64,000 nucleotides of DNA from Flagellimonas hymeniacidonis (GCF_008040165.1 NZ_VRUR01000002.1:744001-808000); one strand, 5' to 3'; positions 1-8,515 are shown, counted from the stretch's first letter. The notes: generated by a model from the sequence alone, not told the origin. Numbers and translations: made by a program.

Positions 1-1674
1 TTTGGCGTCCAGCCGCGAATTTACGACTTTATAATCCTCCGCTCTCTCCAATTTGGCATTTGTACTGATGTAAAATTTGACTTTAGGCTCAGTACCACTT
101 GGTCTTGCAGCTATTCTGGTGCCGTCCTCGGTTTCGTAAATTAAAACATTGGATTTTGGTAAATCAATGATTTTCTCTTCACCGGTTTGCACATTTTTAG
201 CAATTGAGGTGTTATAATCCTCAATCCAAATTACTTTAGATCCCTGCACGGATTCTACGGGGTTATCCTTAAAATCAATCAACATTTGTTTGATTTCTTC
301 GGCACCACTAATCCCTTTTTTGGTTAAAGAGATTAATTTTTCTTTATAAAAACCAAAGTTTACATAGGCATCGATAAGCGCTTCGTAAAAAGAACTGCCA
401 TTTGCCTTTGCATCTGCTGCAATTTCACAAGCCAATAGGGTAGAGGTTACGGCATCTTTATCTCGGACAAAATCGCCCACCATATAACCAAAACTCTCTT
501 CTCCACCTCCTATAAACCTAGAATCTGGAAAATCTTTGATCATTTTGCCAATCCATTTAAATCCCGTTAAGGAAGTTTTGCATTCCACGCCATAGGCTTT
601 GGCCATTTGAGCCATCATTGGGGTAGAGACAATGGTTGTGGCTACAAATTCATTGCCTTTGAGTTCTTTTTGCTTGTATTGGTCCAAAAGGAATTTGGTC
701 ATCAGGACCATCGTTTGATTTCCGTTGAGTAATTCAATCTTACCTTCTAGGTTTCTTACAGCAATTCCTAATCGGTCACTATCTGGATCTGTGCCCACTA
801 CCATATCAGCTCCAACCGCTTCTGCTTTTTGAATAGCCATTTTTAAGGCCTCTGGCTCTTCTGGATTTGGAGACTTCACTGTTGGGAAAGCGCCATCTGG
901 TTTTGCTTGTTCCTCAATAATGGTTACGTTGCTGTACCCTGCTCTTTTTAATACCTCGGGAATGGCCGTTATGGACGTACCGTGCAATGAAGTGAATACA
1001 ATTTTAAAATCATCTTTACCCTTGGCATCAAAACTTCCTTTGCTTACGGAAGCTTCAAAAAAAGCTTCGTCCACATCCTGATCAATAAGTTGAATAAGAT
1101 TTTGATTGGCATTAAAATTAATATCCTCAAAAGACAAAGCGTCTATTTCTGCAATGATGGCATCATCTTGTGGAGGTACAATTTGACCTCCATCTGTCCA
1201 ATATACTTTGTATCCGTTATATTCTGGGGGGTTGTGCGAAGCTGTCAAAACAATACCGGCATGGCAATTTAAGTGCTTTACCGCAAACGAAAGCTCTGGT
1301 GTTGTGCGTAATTCAGAAAATAGAAAAACCTTGATGCCATTTGCTGAGAACACTTCAGAAACCAATCTTGCTAGGGTGTCAGAATTATGCCTACAATCAT
1401 AGGCAATAACTACCTTGATTTCTTGATTAGCATATATTTTTTTAAGATAATTGCTAAGTCCCTGGGTGTTTTTTCCTAGGGTATATTTGTTGATTCTATT
1501 GGTGCCCACACCCATTACGCCCCGCATACCTCCAGTGCCAAATTCCAAGTCTTTGTAGAAGCGTTCTTTTAATTCTTCTGGATCATTTTGGATAAGATGT
1601 TGAATTTCTTTTTTGGTTTCGTCATCAAAAAAATCGGATAGCCAAGTTTGTGCGGTTGAAGTAATAGAATCCAT
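1..1674 (-). CDS. Phospho-sugar mutase (phosphoglucomutase/phosphomannomutase family), C-terminus cut by window edge
   Basis: Member of the alpha-D-phosphohexomutase superfamily, which moves phosphate between C1 and C6 of a hexose; it probably acts as phosphoglucomutase in the cytoplasm. The frame is open from the ATG at 1674 to the window edge, at least 558 residues. All four domain signatures are visible: the phosphoserine loop TASHNPPEYNG near residue 146, the Mg-binding loop GTDPDSDR near 295, the sugar-binding GGEESFGY near 390 and the phosphate loop RPSGTEPK near 525, so only the last few residues are missing. The long N-terminus ending in FGTGGMRG is typical of the large PGM2/PMM form. 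Glucose versus mannose preference cannot be read from the sequence. The next gene upstream on the same strand begins 1 kb away, so this is not a tight operon. Confidence 0.93.
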   Translation of the reverse strand, partial: MDSITSTAQTWLSDFFDDETKKEIQHLIQNDPEELKERFYKDLEFGTGGMRGVMGVGTNRINKYTLGKNTQGLSNYLKKIYANQEIKVVIAYDCRHNSDTLARLVSEVFSANGIKVFLFSELRTTPELSFAVKHLNCHAGIVLTASHNPPEYNGYKVYWTDGGQIVPPQDDAIIAEIDALSFEDINFNANQNLIQLIDQDVDEAFFEASVSKGSFDAKGKDDFKIVFTSLHGTSITAIPEVLKRAGYSNVTIIEEQAKPDGAFPTVKSPNPEEPEALKMAIQKAEAVGADMVVGTDPDSDRLGIAVRNLEGKIELLNGNQTMVLMTKFLLDQYKQKELKGNEFVATTIVSTPMMAQMAKAYGVECKTSLTGFKWIGKMIKDFPDSRFIGGGEESFGYMVGDFVRDKDAVTSTLLACEIAADAKANGSSFYEALIDAYVNFGFYKEKLISLTKKGISGAEEIKQMLIDFKDNPVESVQGSKVIWIEDYNTSIAKNVQTGEEKIIDLPKSNVLIYETEDGTRIAARPSGTEPKVKFYISTNAKLERAEDYKVVNSRLDAK

Positions 1675-1731
1675 GCTAATGGTGCTTGTTTATGGGGGCA
1701 AAATTACGAAGAATCTGTGTTTGCAGCCTTC

Positions 1732-2679
1732 CTAAATATTAATTTTATTGGAGATGGTGTAGCGGGTGTCATTTTTTCTGGAACGGACCATGATTTCCCC
1801 TAAAAAGCCCGCTAAAAATAGTTGGGTTCCTATAATCATGGATGCCAGGGCGATATAAAATTGGGGACGTTCTGTGATTAATCTCCCTACTGGATTTACA
1901 TATAATTTATCCACGCCCAAATAAATGGAGAAGCCCAGCCCTACAATAAACATGAGGACGCCCAAAGCGCCAAACAGATGCATAGGTTGACGTCCAAACT
2001 TGGAAACGAACCAAATGGTAATCAAATCCAGAAACCCATTAACAAAGCGTTCCGCACCAAATTTGGTGCTTCCATATTTTCTAGCTTGATGTTGCACTAT
2101 TTTTTCAGTTATTTTGGAAAACCCTGCGTTTTTGGCCAAAACAGGAATATACCGATGCATATCACCCGAAACCTCAATGTTTTTGATCACATCGCTTTGG
2201 TATGCTTTCAACCCGCAATTGAAATCGTTAAGTTTTAAACCTGATGTACGCCTAGCGGCCCAGTTAAAAAGTTTAGATGGGATATTTTTGGTAATGATAG
2301 AATCATACCGTTTCTTTTTCCAACCAGAAACCACATGGTTCCCATCTTCTTTAATCAAGTTGTACAACTCCGGAATTTCCTCGGGATTGTCCTGCAGGTC
2401 AGCATCCATGGTAATGACCACATCGCCTTGAGCCGCCTTAAAACCAGCGTGTAAGGCCTGCGACTTCCCAAAGTTTTTTAAGAATTGAATTCCCTTTACG
2501 GCATTATTTTTTGTAGAGAGTTCCTGAATGATTTGCCATGAACCATCGGTGCTGCCGTCATCAATAAAAATGATTTCATATAAAAAATGATTGGATTGCA
2601 TAACATTTGCAATCCAATCATGAAGTTCTTTTATGGATTCTTGCTCGTTGAGCAAAGGAATTACAATAGAAATCTGCAT
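1732..2679 (-). CDS. Family 2 glycosyltransferase, polyprenyl-phosphate (DPM1/GtrB-like) type
   Basis: Likely transfers a sugar from a nucleotide donor to a polyprenyl phosphate at the inner membrane, feeding cell-surface glycan synthesis. The GT-A domain starts with ISIVIPLLNEQES (residues 3-15), has IIFIDDGSTDGS (37-47) and the metal-binding MDADLQDNP near 91-99. Two C-terminal membrane helices at about 235-256 and 273-297 are typical of the GtrB/ArnC-like branch. The length of 315 residues is usual for the family. It lies 57 bp upstream (on the plus strand, to the right) of the mutase gene and shares its strand, so co-transcription is possible. The exact sugar is unknown. Confidence 0.9.
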   Translation of the reverse strand: MQISIVIPLLNEQESIKELHDWIANVMQSNHFLYEIIFIDDGSTDGSWQIIQELSTKNNAVKGIQFLKNFGKSQALHAGFKAAQGDVVITMDADLQDNPEEIPELYNLIKEDGNHVVSGWKKKRYDSIITKNIPSKLFNWAARRTSGLKLNDFNCGLKAYQSDVIKNIEVSGDMHRYIPVLAKNAGFSKITEKIVQHQARKYGSTKFGAERFVNGFLDLITIWFVSKFGRQPMHLFGALGVLMFIVGLGFSIYLGVDKLYVNPVGRLITERPQFYIALASMIIGTQLFLAGFLGEIMVRSRKNDTRYTISNKINI

Positions 2680-2724
2680 TGTTTATTTCTGGAATTCCTT
2701 CCAAAAGTAGCATTTTTTGATGTA

Positions 2725-3243
2725 TTATGCTGGTTCTTCCTTTTTAATTATGAGCCCAGTTATGAGTCCCACGATCAAACCAAAAAGTGCACTAATAACT
2801 AGTCCAAAGGCTAGAAATACAGGGAAAAGCTTCTTTTGGAACGCTACTCCTTGATCCCATTGTTCTTGTGTAATGCCAGGATTTTCCTCAAAAGTTTTAA
2901 TGCGTTGAATTTCAGTGGCATTTTCAAGATAATCCGGCTCAATTACATTTGAAAGAACAAGAAAATATAAGGTACCCAGAAGTGCAGCGATTAATCCTAC
3001 CCCAGCTCCAATTTTAATTGCTTGACCAAGTTTTATGTAGCCATTGTTGGCTTTTTTAAATTGAATCGCAGCAATGACAACAAAAACACCAAGAATGGCG
3101 AATTGTATGGATTGAATTGCAAAGCTTCTGTCATAATGTAAATCAGCAAAATATAGCATCACGCCAAACACGATGCCAACCAATCCGGCAATTACGCCGA
3201 ATCTTGCCGTAAGATTTTTTGTTTTAAGTTTGTTTTCCTCCAT
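2725..3243 (-). CDS. DUF4199-type integral membrane protein
   Basis: A 172-residue protein with four predicted membrane helices, at roughly 13-31, 41-60, 75-97 and 142-167, and a short charged loop before the last helix. The pattern (N-terminal GVIAGLVGIVFGVMLY, central GQAIKIGAGVG, C-terminal glycine-rich helix) resembles DUF4199, a Bacteroidota family of unknown function that often sits next to a dolichol-phosphate-type glycosyltransferase, as it does here 45 bp away. That arrangement suggests a shared transcript with the glycosyltransferase. No catalytic residues can be named. Confidence 0.82.
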   Translation of the reverse strand: MEENKLKTKNLTARFGVIAGLVGIVFGVMLYFADLHYDRSFAIQSIQFAILGVFVVIAAIQFKKANNGYIKLGQAIKIGAGVGLIAALLGTLYFLVLSNVIEPDYLENATEIQRIKTFEENPGITQEQWDQGVAFQKKLFPVFLAFGLVISALFGLIVGLITGLIIKKEEPA

Positions 3244-3342
3244 TTTTGTCTAAATTTTTGTGTTGATTGTTGCTTGTTAGTGAGTAACTTAAAAGTTTTG
3301 TTACACCCAAAATTAGATTTTTTCTTTTTTAGCGTTTTTAGG

Positions 3343-3372
3343 TTGGCTTTTTGAAAGAAATCATTAAATTTG
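3343..3372 (+). promoter_or_regulatory. Promoter for ribosomal protein L31
   Basis: A TTGG element at 3343-3346 is followed after 18 bp by TAAATTTG at 3365-3372, which fits the Bacteroidota -33/-7 promoter consensus TTTG-N19-TAnnTTTG. The start codon of the L31 gene follows about 35 bp downstream. Confidence 0.6.
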
Positions 3373-3406
3373 CACCTCGAAAATTCTGAGAATAAGTTTT
3401 AAGACG

Positions 3407-3676
3407 ATGAGAAAAGGTATACACCCAGAAAATTATAGATTGGTAGCATTCAAAGATATGTCCAACGATGATGTATTTATTACCAAGTCTACTGCTGATG
3501 CAAAAGAAACTATCACTGTTGATGGTGTAGAGTATCCATTGGTAAAATTGGAAATATCTAGAACTTCTCACCCATACTATACTGGTAAAACCAAATTGGT
3601 TGATACTGCAGGTAGAATTGATAAGTTCAAAAACAAATACAAAAAATTCAGTAAAGAGGAAAAGAAAGCTGAATAA
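3407..3676 (+). CDS. rpmE2: 50S ribosomal protein L31, type B
   Basis: An 89-residue large-subunit protein recognised by MRKGIHPENYRLV at the start, the central KSTADAKETITVDG and SHPYYTGKTKLVDTAGRIDKF. It contains no cysteine, so it is the zinc-independent type B form (RpmE2/YkgM-like) rather than the CxxC-bearing type A. It is transcribed alone, with a matching promoter upstream and a strong terminator directly downstream. Confidence 0.97.
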   Translation: MRKGIHPENYRLVAFKDMSNDDVFITKSTADAKETITVDGVEYPLVKLEISRTSHPYYTGKTKLVDTAGRIDKFKNKYKKFSKEEKKAE

Positions 3677-3700
3677 GCGATTTTTTCTTAATAATATTGG

Positions 3701-3737
3701 ACGCCTCTGATGATTATCAGGGGCGTTTTTTATTTTT
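3701..3737 (+). terminator. Rho-independent terminator after L31
   Basis: Stem of ACGCC-CTGAT paired with ATCAG-GGCGT around a short loop, followed by a run of T residues (gttttttattttt). It lies 25 bp after the L31 stop codon. The start codon of the next gene (3758) lies just beyond, so that gene may have its own promoter or depend on read-through. Confidence 0.85.
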
Positions 3738-3757
3738 ACACCTATCAAACTACCACC

Positions 3758-4933
3758 ATGAACTATATTCTTTCTGATGGACCACAAAGAACATCTCTAT
3801 TACCATTCACTTTTACACGACCTGTTGCGGAGATTCGAATAGGGATTTTGACCATAAAAGAAAAATGGGAAAAGTATCTGGATACGTCTGTAAGTTATCT
3901 TACGGAGAAGTATTTGAGTGAAAAATATCCAATGGTCGATGTTGAAGATAACATCATTATAATTGCCTCTTTTTTACCTAGCCAACAACTTTTGAAGGCC
4001 ATACAGGACTTAAAACAGGGGGAAGCCATTTTTCTTGAAGACAAGGCGGTGGCTTATCGAACAAAAAATGCTAAAGAGGAATTTGATTCTTCTATGTATA
4101 CTGTAGTTAATTATACGGAGGATATATTTTCTGTAGACTTTACTTGGGATATCTTTTCAAAAAATGGAGAAGCTCTTCAAGCAGATTTCGATTTAATTAC
4201 AAAGGGGCGGAAAAGTGCTCCAATTTCAGATACCAATAGATTAATTGCTCCTGAAAATATTTTTTTAGAAGAAGGTGCAAAAGTGGAGCATAGTATCCTT
4301 AACGCCTCCAAAGGACCAATATATATTGGTAGGAACGCAGAGATTTGGGAAGGGTGCCTTGTCCGGGGTGCCCTGGCATTATGTGAAAACGCTGTGGTAA
4401 AGATGGGCGCTAAAATGTACGGCCCAACTACTATAGGGCCTTATGGAAAAGTCTGTGGCGAAGTGAATAACTCAGTCATATTTGGCTATTCCAGTAAGGG
4501 ACACGATGGTTATTTGGGAAATGCGGTATTGGGTGAATGGTGTAATATCGGAGCGGATTCCAACAACTCCAACCTAAAAAACAACTATGCTAAAGTGCGG
4601 TTGTGGAACTATGCCACAGAAAAATTTGACCATACAGGGCTACAGTTTTGTGGATTGATGATGGGTGATCATAGTAAAACGGCCATTAACACCATGCTCA
4701 ACACCGGAACGGTCATTGGGGTAAATTCCAATATCTATGTCCCAGGATTCCCCAGAAATTTTGTACCTAGTTTTAGTTGGGGAGGGGCTTCAGGTTTTAC
4801 TACCTATATGCCCAAAAAAGCTTTTGAAGCTGCTGAAGTGATGATGGCACGCCGTGGAGTCGCATTTGATGAAAAAGAAGCTCGTATTTTGGAACATGTA
4901 TTTGAGCTGACCAAAAAGTGGCGGAATTACTAA
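3758..4933 (+). CDS. GlmU-family putative sugar nucleotidyltransferase/acyltransferase
   Basis: A 391-residue protein of the group annotated as GlmU family in Bacteroidota. The first ~190 residues begin MNYILSDGPQRTSLLPFTFTRP, a divergent nucleotidyltransferase-like region without the usual LAAGxGTRM loop. The rest is a left-handed beta helix of hexapeptide repeats (GPIYIGRNAEIWEGCLVRG, and GEWCNIGADSNNSNLKNNY). The ATG at 3758 was preferred over an in-frame upstream one at 3710 because the latter lies inside the L31 terminator and adds a non-conserved tail. The reaction is unproven; a sugar-1-phosphate acyl- or nucleotidyltransfer is the family-based guess. Confidence 0.88.
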   Translation: MNYILSDGPQRTSLLPFTFTRPVAEIRIGILTIKEKWEKYLDTSVSYLTEKYLSEKYPMVDVEDNIIIIASFLPSQQLLKAIQDLKQGEAIFLEDKAVAYRTKNAKEEFDSSMYTVVNYTEDIFSVDFTWDIFSKNGEALQADFDLITKGRKSAPISDTNRLIAPENIFLEEGAKVEHSILNASKGPIYIGRNAEIWEGCLVRGALALCENAVVKMGAKMYGPTTIGPYGKVCGEVNNSVIFGYSSKGHDGYLGNAVLGEWCNIGADSNNSNLKNNYAKVRLWNYATEKFDHTGLQFCGLMMGDHSKTAINTMLNTGTVIGVNSNIYVPGFPRNFVPSFSWGGASGFTTYMPKKAFEAAEVMMARRGVAFDEKEARILEHVFELTKKWRNY

Positions 4934-4957
4934 AGAAGTTTTAAGTAAACTTTTAAT

Positions 4958-5383
4958 CTAATTTTCAGAAATAGCTTCGTACTCCTTTAAAAGGGCTGCA
5001 CTCATTTTATCCTGTAAATCTTTACCTCCTTTTACAAGTTCTGAGACATGTGCTCTATCTTTTTCAGAAACTTTTCTATGATTTAAGCTCCATAACGACA
5101 TTGCTATCATAATAGGCATTAAGTCAACACCTGTTTTGGTTAACGTGTAAATGTTTTTTTGTTTGTGCTTAGCGTCTTTTGTTTTAATAACAATTCCTGA
5201 TTCTTCCAGTTTATTAAGTCTGTCCGTTAAAATATTACTGGCAATTTTTTCATCAGATTCTCGTATTTCATTAAAGTATCGTTTCCCATCAAACATAATA
5301 TCTCTTATTATCAGCAAGGTCCATTTATCCCCAAACACTTCTAGGTATTGATTTATAGGGCATGATGATTTTAACTCTTTCAT
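4958..5383 (-). CDS. HxlR-family winged-helix transcriptional regulator
   Basis: A 141-residue DNA-binding protein. The N-terminal pattern SCPINQYLEVFGDKWTLLIIRDI, with a conserved Cys at about residue 8, and RYFNEIRES...ASNILTDRLNKLEESGIV are diagnostic of HxlR regulators. Some of these sense electrophiles or oxidants through that Cys. The gene is divergent from the cluster starting at 5485; the 100-bp spacer holds a large inverted repeat overlapping the divergent promoter, so it most likely controls that cluster. It converges on the GlmU-like gene on its other side. Confidence 0.93.
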   Translation of the reverse strand: MKELKSSCPINQYLEVFGDKWTLLIIRDIMFDGKRYFNEIRESDEKIASNILTDRLNKLEESGIVIKTKDAKHKQKNIYTLTKTGVDLMPIMIAMSLWSLNHRKVSEKDRAHVSELVKGGKDLQDKMSAALLKEYEAISEN

Positions 5384-5400
5384 AGCAAGTTTTATATTAA

Positions 5401-5467
5401 AACTAGTTGCAAAATGAAATTAGTTTAATATATTTGATAAGTTGTTTTTTGCAACTGGTCAAATATA
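5401..5467. promoter_or_regulatory. Divergent promoter with HxlR-type inverted repeat
   Basis: Rightward promoter: TTG at 5407-5409, 19 bp, then TATATTTG at 5429-5436. The half-site AACTAGTTGCAAAA (5401-5414) is mirrored by TTTTTTGCAACTGGT (5445-5459). One half-site overlaps the -33 box and the other lies near the expected start of transcription, an arrangement suited to repression. A TATATTTG also reads leftward at 5467-5460. Assignment of the site to the HxlR protein is inference from position. Confidence 0.55.
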
Positions 5468-5484
5468 CGTGAAAATACACACTA

Positions 5485-5774
5485 ATGAATAGAGGCTATA
5501 CTATACCGTAACGGATAAGAGGAATTACATTCCTCCTGTAAAATCAATAGACGAAATACTGGAAAAGTTTAATGGAAAATTTTTAGTGGCAACACCAAAA
5601 GCTAAAACTTTATCTGGTGCTCCCTCAGAAGTAGTGCTAGTTATAGAGTTCAAGTCTGTGGATAACGCGTATGAATTTTATAATTCTAAGGAGTATGAGA
5701 ACTATAAAAAACTGTATGAAAATACCACACAGGGCTGGATATGTCTAGCGCCAGAATATTCTAAAAAAAATTGA
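5485..5774 (+). pseudogene. DUF1330 family protein, frameshifted near the N-terminus
   Basis: The ATG at 5485 reads MNRGYTIP and stops. One frame over, the reading continues without a stop from about 5507 to 5774 with TVTDKRNYIPPVKSIDEILE...GGAP-like SGAPSEVVLVIEFKSVDNAYEFYNSKEY, which is a good match to DUF1330. Restoring a single missing base near 5502-5508 would give one continuous protein of about 95 residues that starts exactly as the family does (xxGYTI-x-VTD). A GTG at 5586 would only give the C-terminal 62 residues. Either the gene is broken or the sequence has an error. It is the first gene of the cluster controlled from the HxlR spacer. Confidence 0.72.
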
Positions 5775-5785
5775 CACTATTGGAT

Positions 5786-6247
5786 ATGGATTTTAAAAAA
5801 ACAATTGACATTAAAACATCAAAAGAAAATGCCTTTAAGGCAATAACAACTGAAGTGAACAAATGGTGGGGAAATGTAGATAATGAGATGGCAAATGAAA
5901 TTGGGAGCGAGTTTTCTATTTTTTTTGAAGAGAATACGGAATGGAGGTTTGTGATTTCTGAACTGAAGGAGTTTAATTATGTTGCGTGGAAGTGCATTCA
6001 TGCAAATCATTCATTTTCAGGGCTCAAAGGCATAAAAGAAGAATGGTTGAATAGTGAGATACAATTTGTTTTTAAACAATTAAAAGACAATATGACACAA
6101 CTTTCATTTGTACATAAAGGACTAACTCCAGATCTCAATTGTTATGAAATTTGTGATGCCGGTTGGACCCATTTTATAACCAATAGCCTTAAACAGTATT
6201 TGGAAACAGGAACTGGAAACCCGAATCTAGTTAATACTCAAAATTAA
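5786..6247 (+). CDS. SRPBCC (AHSA1/START-like) domain protein
   Basis: A 153-residue hydrophobic-pocket domain of the AHSA1-like branch: FKKTIDIKTSKENAFKAITTEVNKWWG at the start and a C-terminal GWTHFITNSLKQYLETG helix are characteristic. Such proteins bind small lipophilic ligands or act as activator-like domains; the ligand is unknown. The ATG at 5786 was chosen over an in-frame TTG at 5771. It follows the broken DUF1330 gene by 11 bp and precedes the SDR gene by 11 bp, so the three form an operon opposite the HxlR regulator. Confidence 0.85.
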   Translation: MDFKKTIDIKTSKENAFKAITTEVNKWWGNVDNEMANEIGSEFSIFFEENTEWRFVISELKEFNYVAWKCIHANHSFSGLKGIKEEWLNSEIQFVFKQLKDNMTQLSFVHKGLTPDLNCYEICDAGWTHFITNSLKQYLETGTGNPNLVNTQN

Positions 6248-6258
6248 AATTTCATTAT

Positions 6259-7044
6259 ATGAATAATCAATTGCTAGTAAATAAGAATGCACTCGTTTTT
6301 GGGGCAAAAGGAGCTTTAGGGGTTCAAGTATCAAAAGCATTAAAAATGCAAGGAGCCACCGTTTTCATGTCAGATATTAATGTAGACGGTATTGTGGAAG
6401 AATCAGCATTAGGCCAAATACGAAAGTTAGATACGCTAAACGAGGCAGCTATTAAAGAGTACTTTAATTGGTTTAAAAAAGAGGATGTAAGTGTTGATAT
6501 TGTGATTAATTTAAGTGCATCAAATCCGGCAGAGTACAATCATGGGAAACCAGCAATGGAAGTGTCCTTAGAGCAATTTATGATGCCTTTGAAATCAACA
6601 ACCGCTTGCCAGTTTCTCACTGCTAAAGCCGCTTACCCAATTATGTCTAAACAAGGACAAGGAGTTATTGTTTTTATCACATCTACCTTAGCTAAGGTGG
6701 GCTCACCTTGGAGTCCTGCTTTAACAGCATCTCATGCAGCTACCGAAGGTTTGTTGAAAAGTTTGGCAAACGAATGGGGACCAGAAGGTGTTAGGGTAAT
6801 CGGGGTACGAACTGAGGCAATGCCAGACTCCCCAACAATTGATTATACGTTTACCACCATGGGGTTAAACATGGGAATAGGCAGAGATGAAATGCAACAA
6901 TTTATAGTAGAAAACAAAACTGCTATGAAAAAACTTCCTTCCACAGAAAATACAGCAAACGTCGTGGTTTTAGCAGCATCTGAATTGGCAAGTTACATGA
7001 CTGGCACCATTGTAAACCAATCTGTGGGGCACATTTTAGAGTAG
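6259..7044 (+). CDS. SDR-family Rossmann protein with altered catalytic motif
   Basis: A 261-residue short-chain dehydrogenase/reductase-fold protein. The nucleotide-binding loop reads ALVFGAKGALGVQV (residues 11-24) instead of the classic TGxxxGIG. The Ser of the catalytic set is present (FITSTLA, about 142), but the YxxxK element is replaced by L155-T-A-S-H159 in SPALTASHAATEGLLKSLA. The fold is therefore clear while ordinary SDR oxidoreductase chemistry is doubtful. It is the last gene of the HxlR-linked cluster. The start ATG is preceded by little spacer from the SRPBCC gene, supporting one transcript. Confidence 0.85.
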   Translation: MNNQLLVNKNALVFGAKGALGVQVSKALKMQGATVFMSDINVDGIVEESALGQIRKLDTLNEAAIKEYFNWFKKEDVSVDIVINLSASNPAEYNHGKPAMEVSLEQFMMPLKSTTACQFLTAKAAYPIMSKQGQGVIVFITSTLAKVGSPWSPALTASHAATEGLLKSLANEWGPEGVRVIGVRTEAMPDSPTIDYTFTTMGLNMGIGRDEMQQFIVENKTAMKKLPSTENTANVVVLAASELASYMTGTIVNQSVGHILE

Positions 7045-7108
7045 TTGAATGCTAAGCATGTTTCTTATTTATAAGTTTTGCCAACAACTAAAACTCAAAT
7101 CAATTTAG

Positions 7109-7116
7109 TAACTTTG
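7109..7116 (+). promoter_or_regulatory. Candidate -7 box for mtaB
   Basis: TAACTTTG fits the Bacteroidota -7 consensus TAnnTTTG, 25 bp before the mtaB start codon. The nearest upstream TTTG is about 28 bp away, longer than the usual 19, so the -33 element is uncertain. Confidence 0.4.
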
Positions 7117-7141
7117 CAGCCCTTAAAATCAGGGGTTTACC

Positions 7142-8470
7142 ATGAGCAAAAAAGTTGCTTTTTATACATTAGGTTGCAAGCTTAACTTCTCTGAGACATC
7201 TACAATTGCCAGAAGTTTTACTGGAGAGGGATTTGAACGCGTGGACTTTTCCGAGCATGCGGATATTTATGTTATCAATACCTGTTCGGTAACGGAAAAT
7301 GCGGATAAACGCTTTAAAACCATTGTAAAACAGGCGCAAAAGAGTAATCCAGAAGCATTCGTAGCTGCTGTAGGATGCTATGCACAGCTAAAGCCAGAGG
7401 AGCTGGCTGCAGTGGATGGTGTGGATTTAGTATTGGGAGCAACGGAAAAGTTTAAAATCACCGACTACCTTAATGACCTTACCAAAAATGATAGGGGCGA
7501 GGTACACTCCTGTGAAATTGAAGATGCCGATTTTTATGTAGGGAGTTATGCGATAGGTGATAGGACAAGAGCCTTTTTAAAAGTACAAGATGGATGTGAT
7601 TATAAATGTACTTATTGCACTATCCCTTTGGCGCGAGGTATATCACGAAGTGATACTTTAGAAAATGTGCTCAAGAATGCCGCAGAAATTTCTGCTCAAG
7701 GTATCAAAGAAATTGTTTTAACAGGTGTTAATATTGGGGACTATGGTAAAGGGGAGTTCGGAAATAAAAGGCACGAACATACTTTCTTAGATTTGGTGAG
7801 AGCCCTAGATGAAGTAGAAGGCATACACCGGTTAAGAATATCGTCAATTGAGCCCAATTTATTAAAGAACGAGACTATTGATTTTGTAGCCAAAAGCAAT
7901 GCCTTTGTTCCTCATTTTCATATTCCCTTGCAGAGTGGGAGCGATGAGATTTTAAAGTTGATGCGACGTAGATACCTATCCAATCTTTATGTGGATAGGG
8001 TAAACCGAATTAAGCAAACCATGCCGCATGCCTGCGTTGGAGTTGATGTTATTGTTGGTTTTCCTGGAGAGACCGATGAGCACTTTTTAGAAACCTATCA
8101 CTTTCTTAATGAATTGGATATTTCCTATTTGCATGTGTTTACCTACTCAGAAAGAGATAATACCGTAGCTGCGAATATGGAAAACGTAGTGCCTAAAAAT
8201 ATACGCAATAAGCGGAGTAAAATGTTGCGTGGACTTTCGGCCAAAAAGCGAAGGGCTTTTTATGAAAGTCAAATAGGCAGTGAGCGTACTGTTCTTTTTG
8301 AAGGGGAGAATAAGTCTGGCTATATTCATGGGTTTACGGAAAATTACGTGAAGGTAAAAGCTCCGTGGAATCCAGAATTAGTAAATACCTTACACCAAGT
8401 GGAGCTTACAGATATTGATGAGGATGGTTTGGTGCGTTTTGAATTTATCTCCAGTAAAATTTTGGCATAA
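7142..8470 (+). CDS. mtaB: tRNA (N6-L-threonylcarbamoyladenosine(37)-C2)-methylthiotransferase
   Basis: Radical-SAM methylthiotransferase that converts t6A37 to ms2t6A37 in tRNAs. The N-terminal UPF0004 domain carries the three cluster cysteines in TLGCKLNFSE, NTCSVTENAD and GCYAQ. The radical-SAM CxxxCxxC is DGCDYKCTYCTIPLARG near residue 150. The middle domain has HFHIPLQSGSDEILKLMRR. A TRAM-like region ends the 442-residue protein. The starting residues MSKKVAFYTLGCKLN support the chosen ATG. It is a single-gene unit ended by a strong hairpin. Confidence 0.96.
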   Translation: MSKKVAFYTLGCKLNFSETSTIARSFTGEGFERVDFSEHADIYVINTCSVTENADKRFKTIVKQAQKSNPEAFVAAVGCYAQLKPEELAAVDGVDLVLGATEKFKITDYLNDLTKNDRGEVHSCEIEDADFYVGSYAIGDRTRAFLKVQDGCDYKCTYCTIPLARGISRSDTLENVLKNAAEISAQGIKEIVLTGVNIGDYGKGEFGNKRHEHTFLDLVRALDEVEGIHRLRISSIEPNLLKNETIDFVAKSNAFVPHFHIPLQSGSDEILKLMRRRYLSNLYVDRVNRIKQTMPHACVGVDVIVGFPGETDEHFLETYHFLNELDISYLHVFTYSERDNTVAANMENVVPKNIRNKRSKMLRGLSAKKRRAFYESQIGSERTVLFEGENKSGYIHGFTENYVKVKAPWNPELVNTLHQVELTDIDEDGLVRFEFISSKILA

Positions 8471-8498
8471 AAAAACCTCTCGATGGAGAGGTTTTTTA
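8469..8498 (+). terminator. Rho-independent terminator after mtaB
   Basis: AAAAAACCTCTC and GAGAGGTTTTTT form a perfect stem around GATG immediately after the mtaB stop codon. The flanking A and T runs allow it to work in both directions, serving the convergent acetyltransferase gene as well. Confidence 0.9.
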
Positions 8499-8515
8499 AA
8501 ATCTAACTTTTTTGG

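Noticed and set aside
1090..1402. Plus-strand open frames inside the phosphosugar mutase
   Set aside because: They lie wholly within a well-conserved gene on the other strand and have no recognisable domain or start signal.
3338..3787. A 149-codon minus-strand frame across L31
   Set aside because: It is the antisense of a ribosomal protein gene and its terminator.
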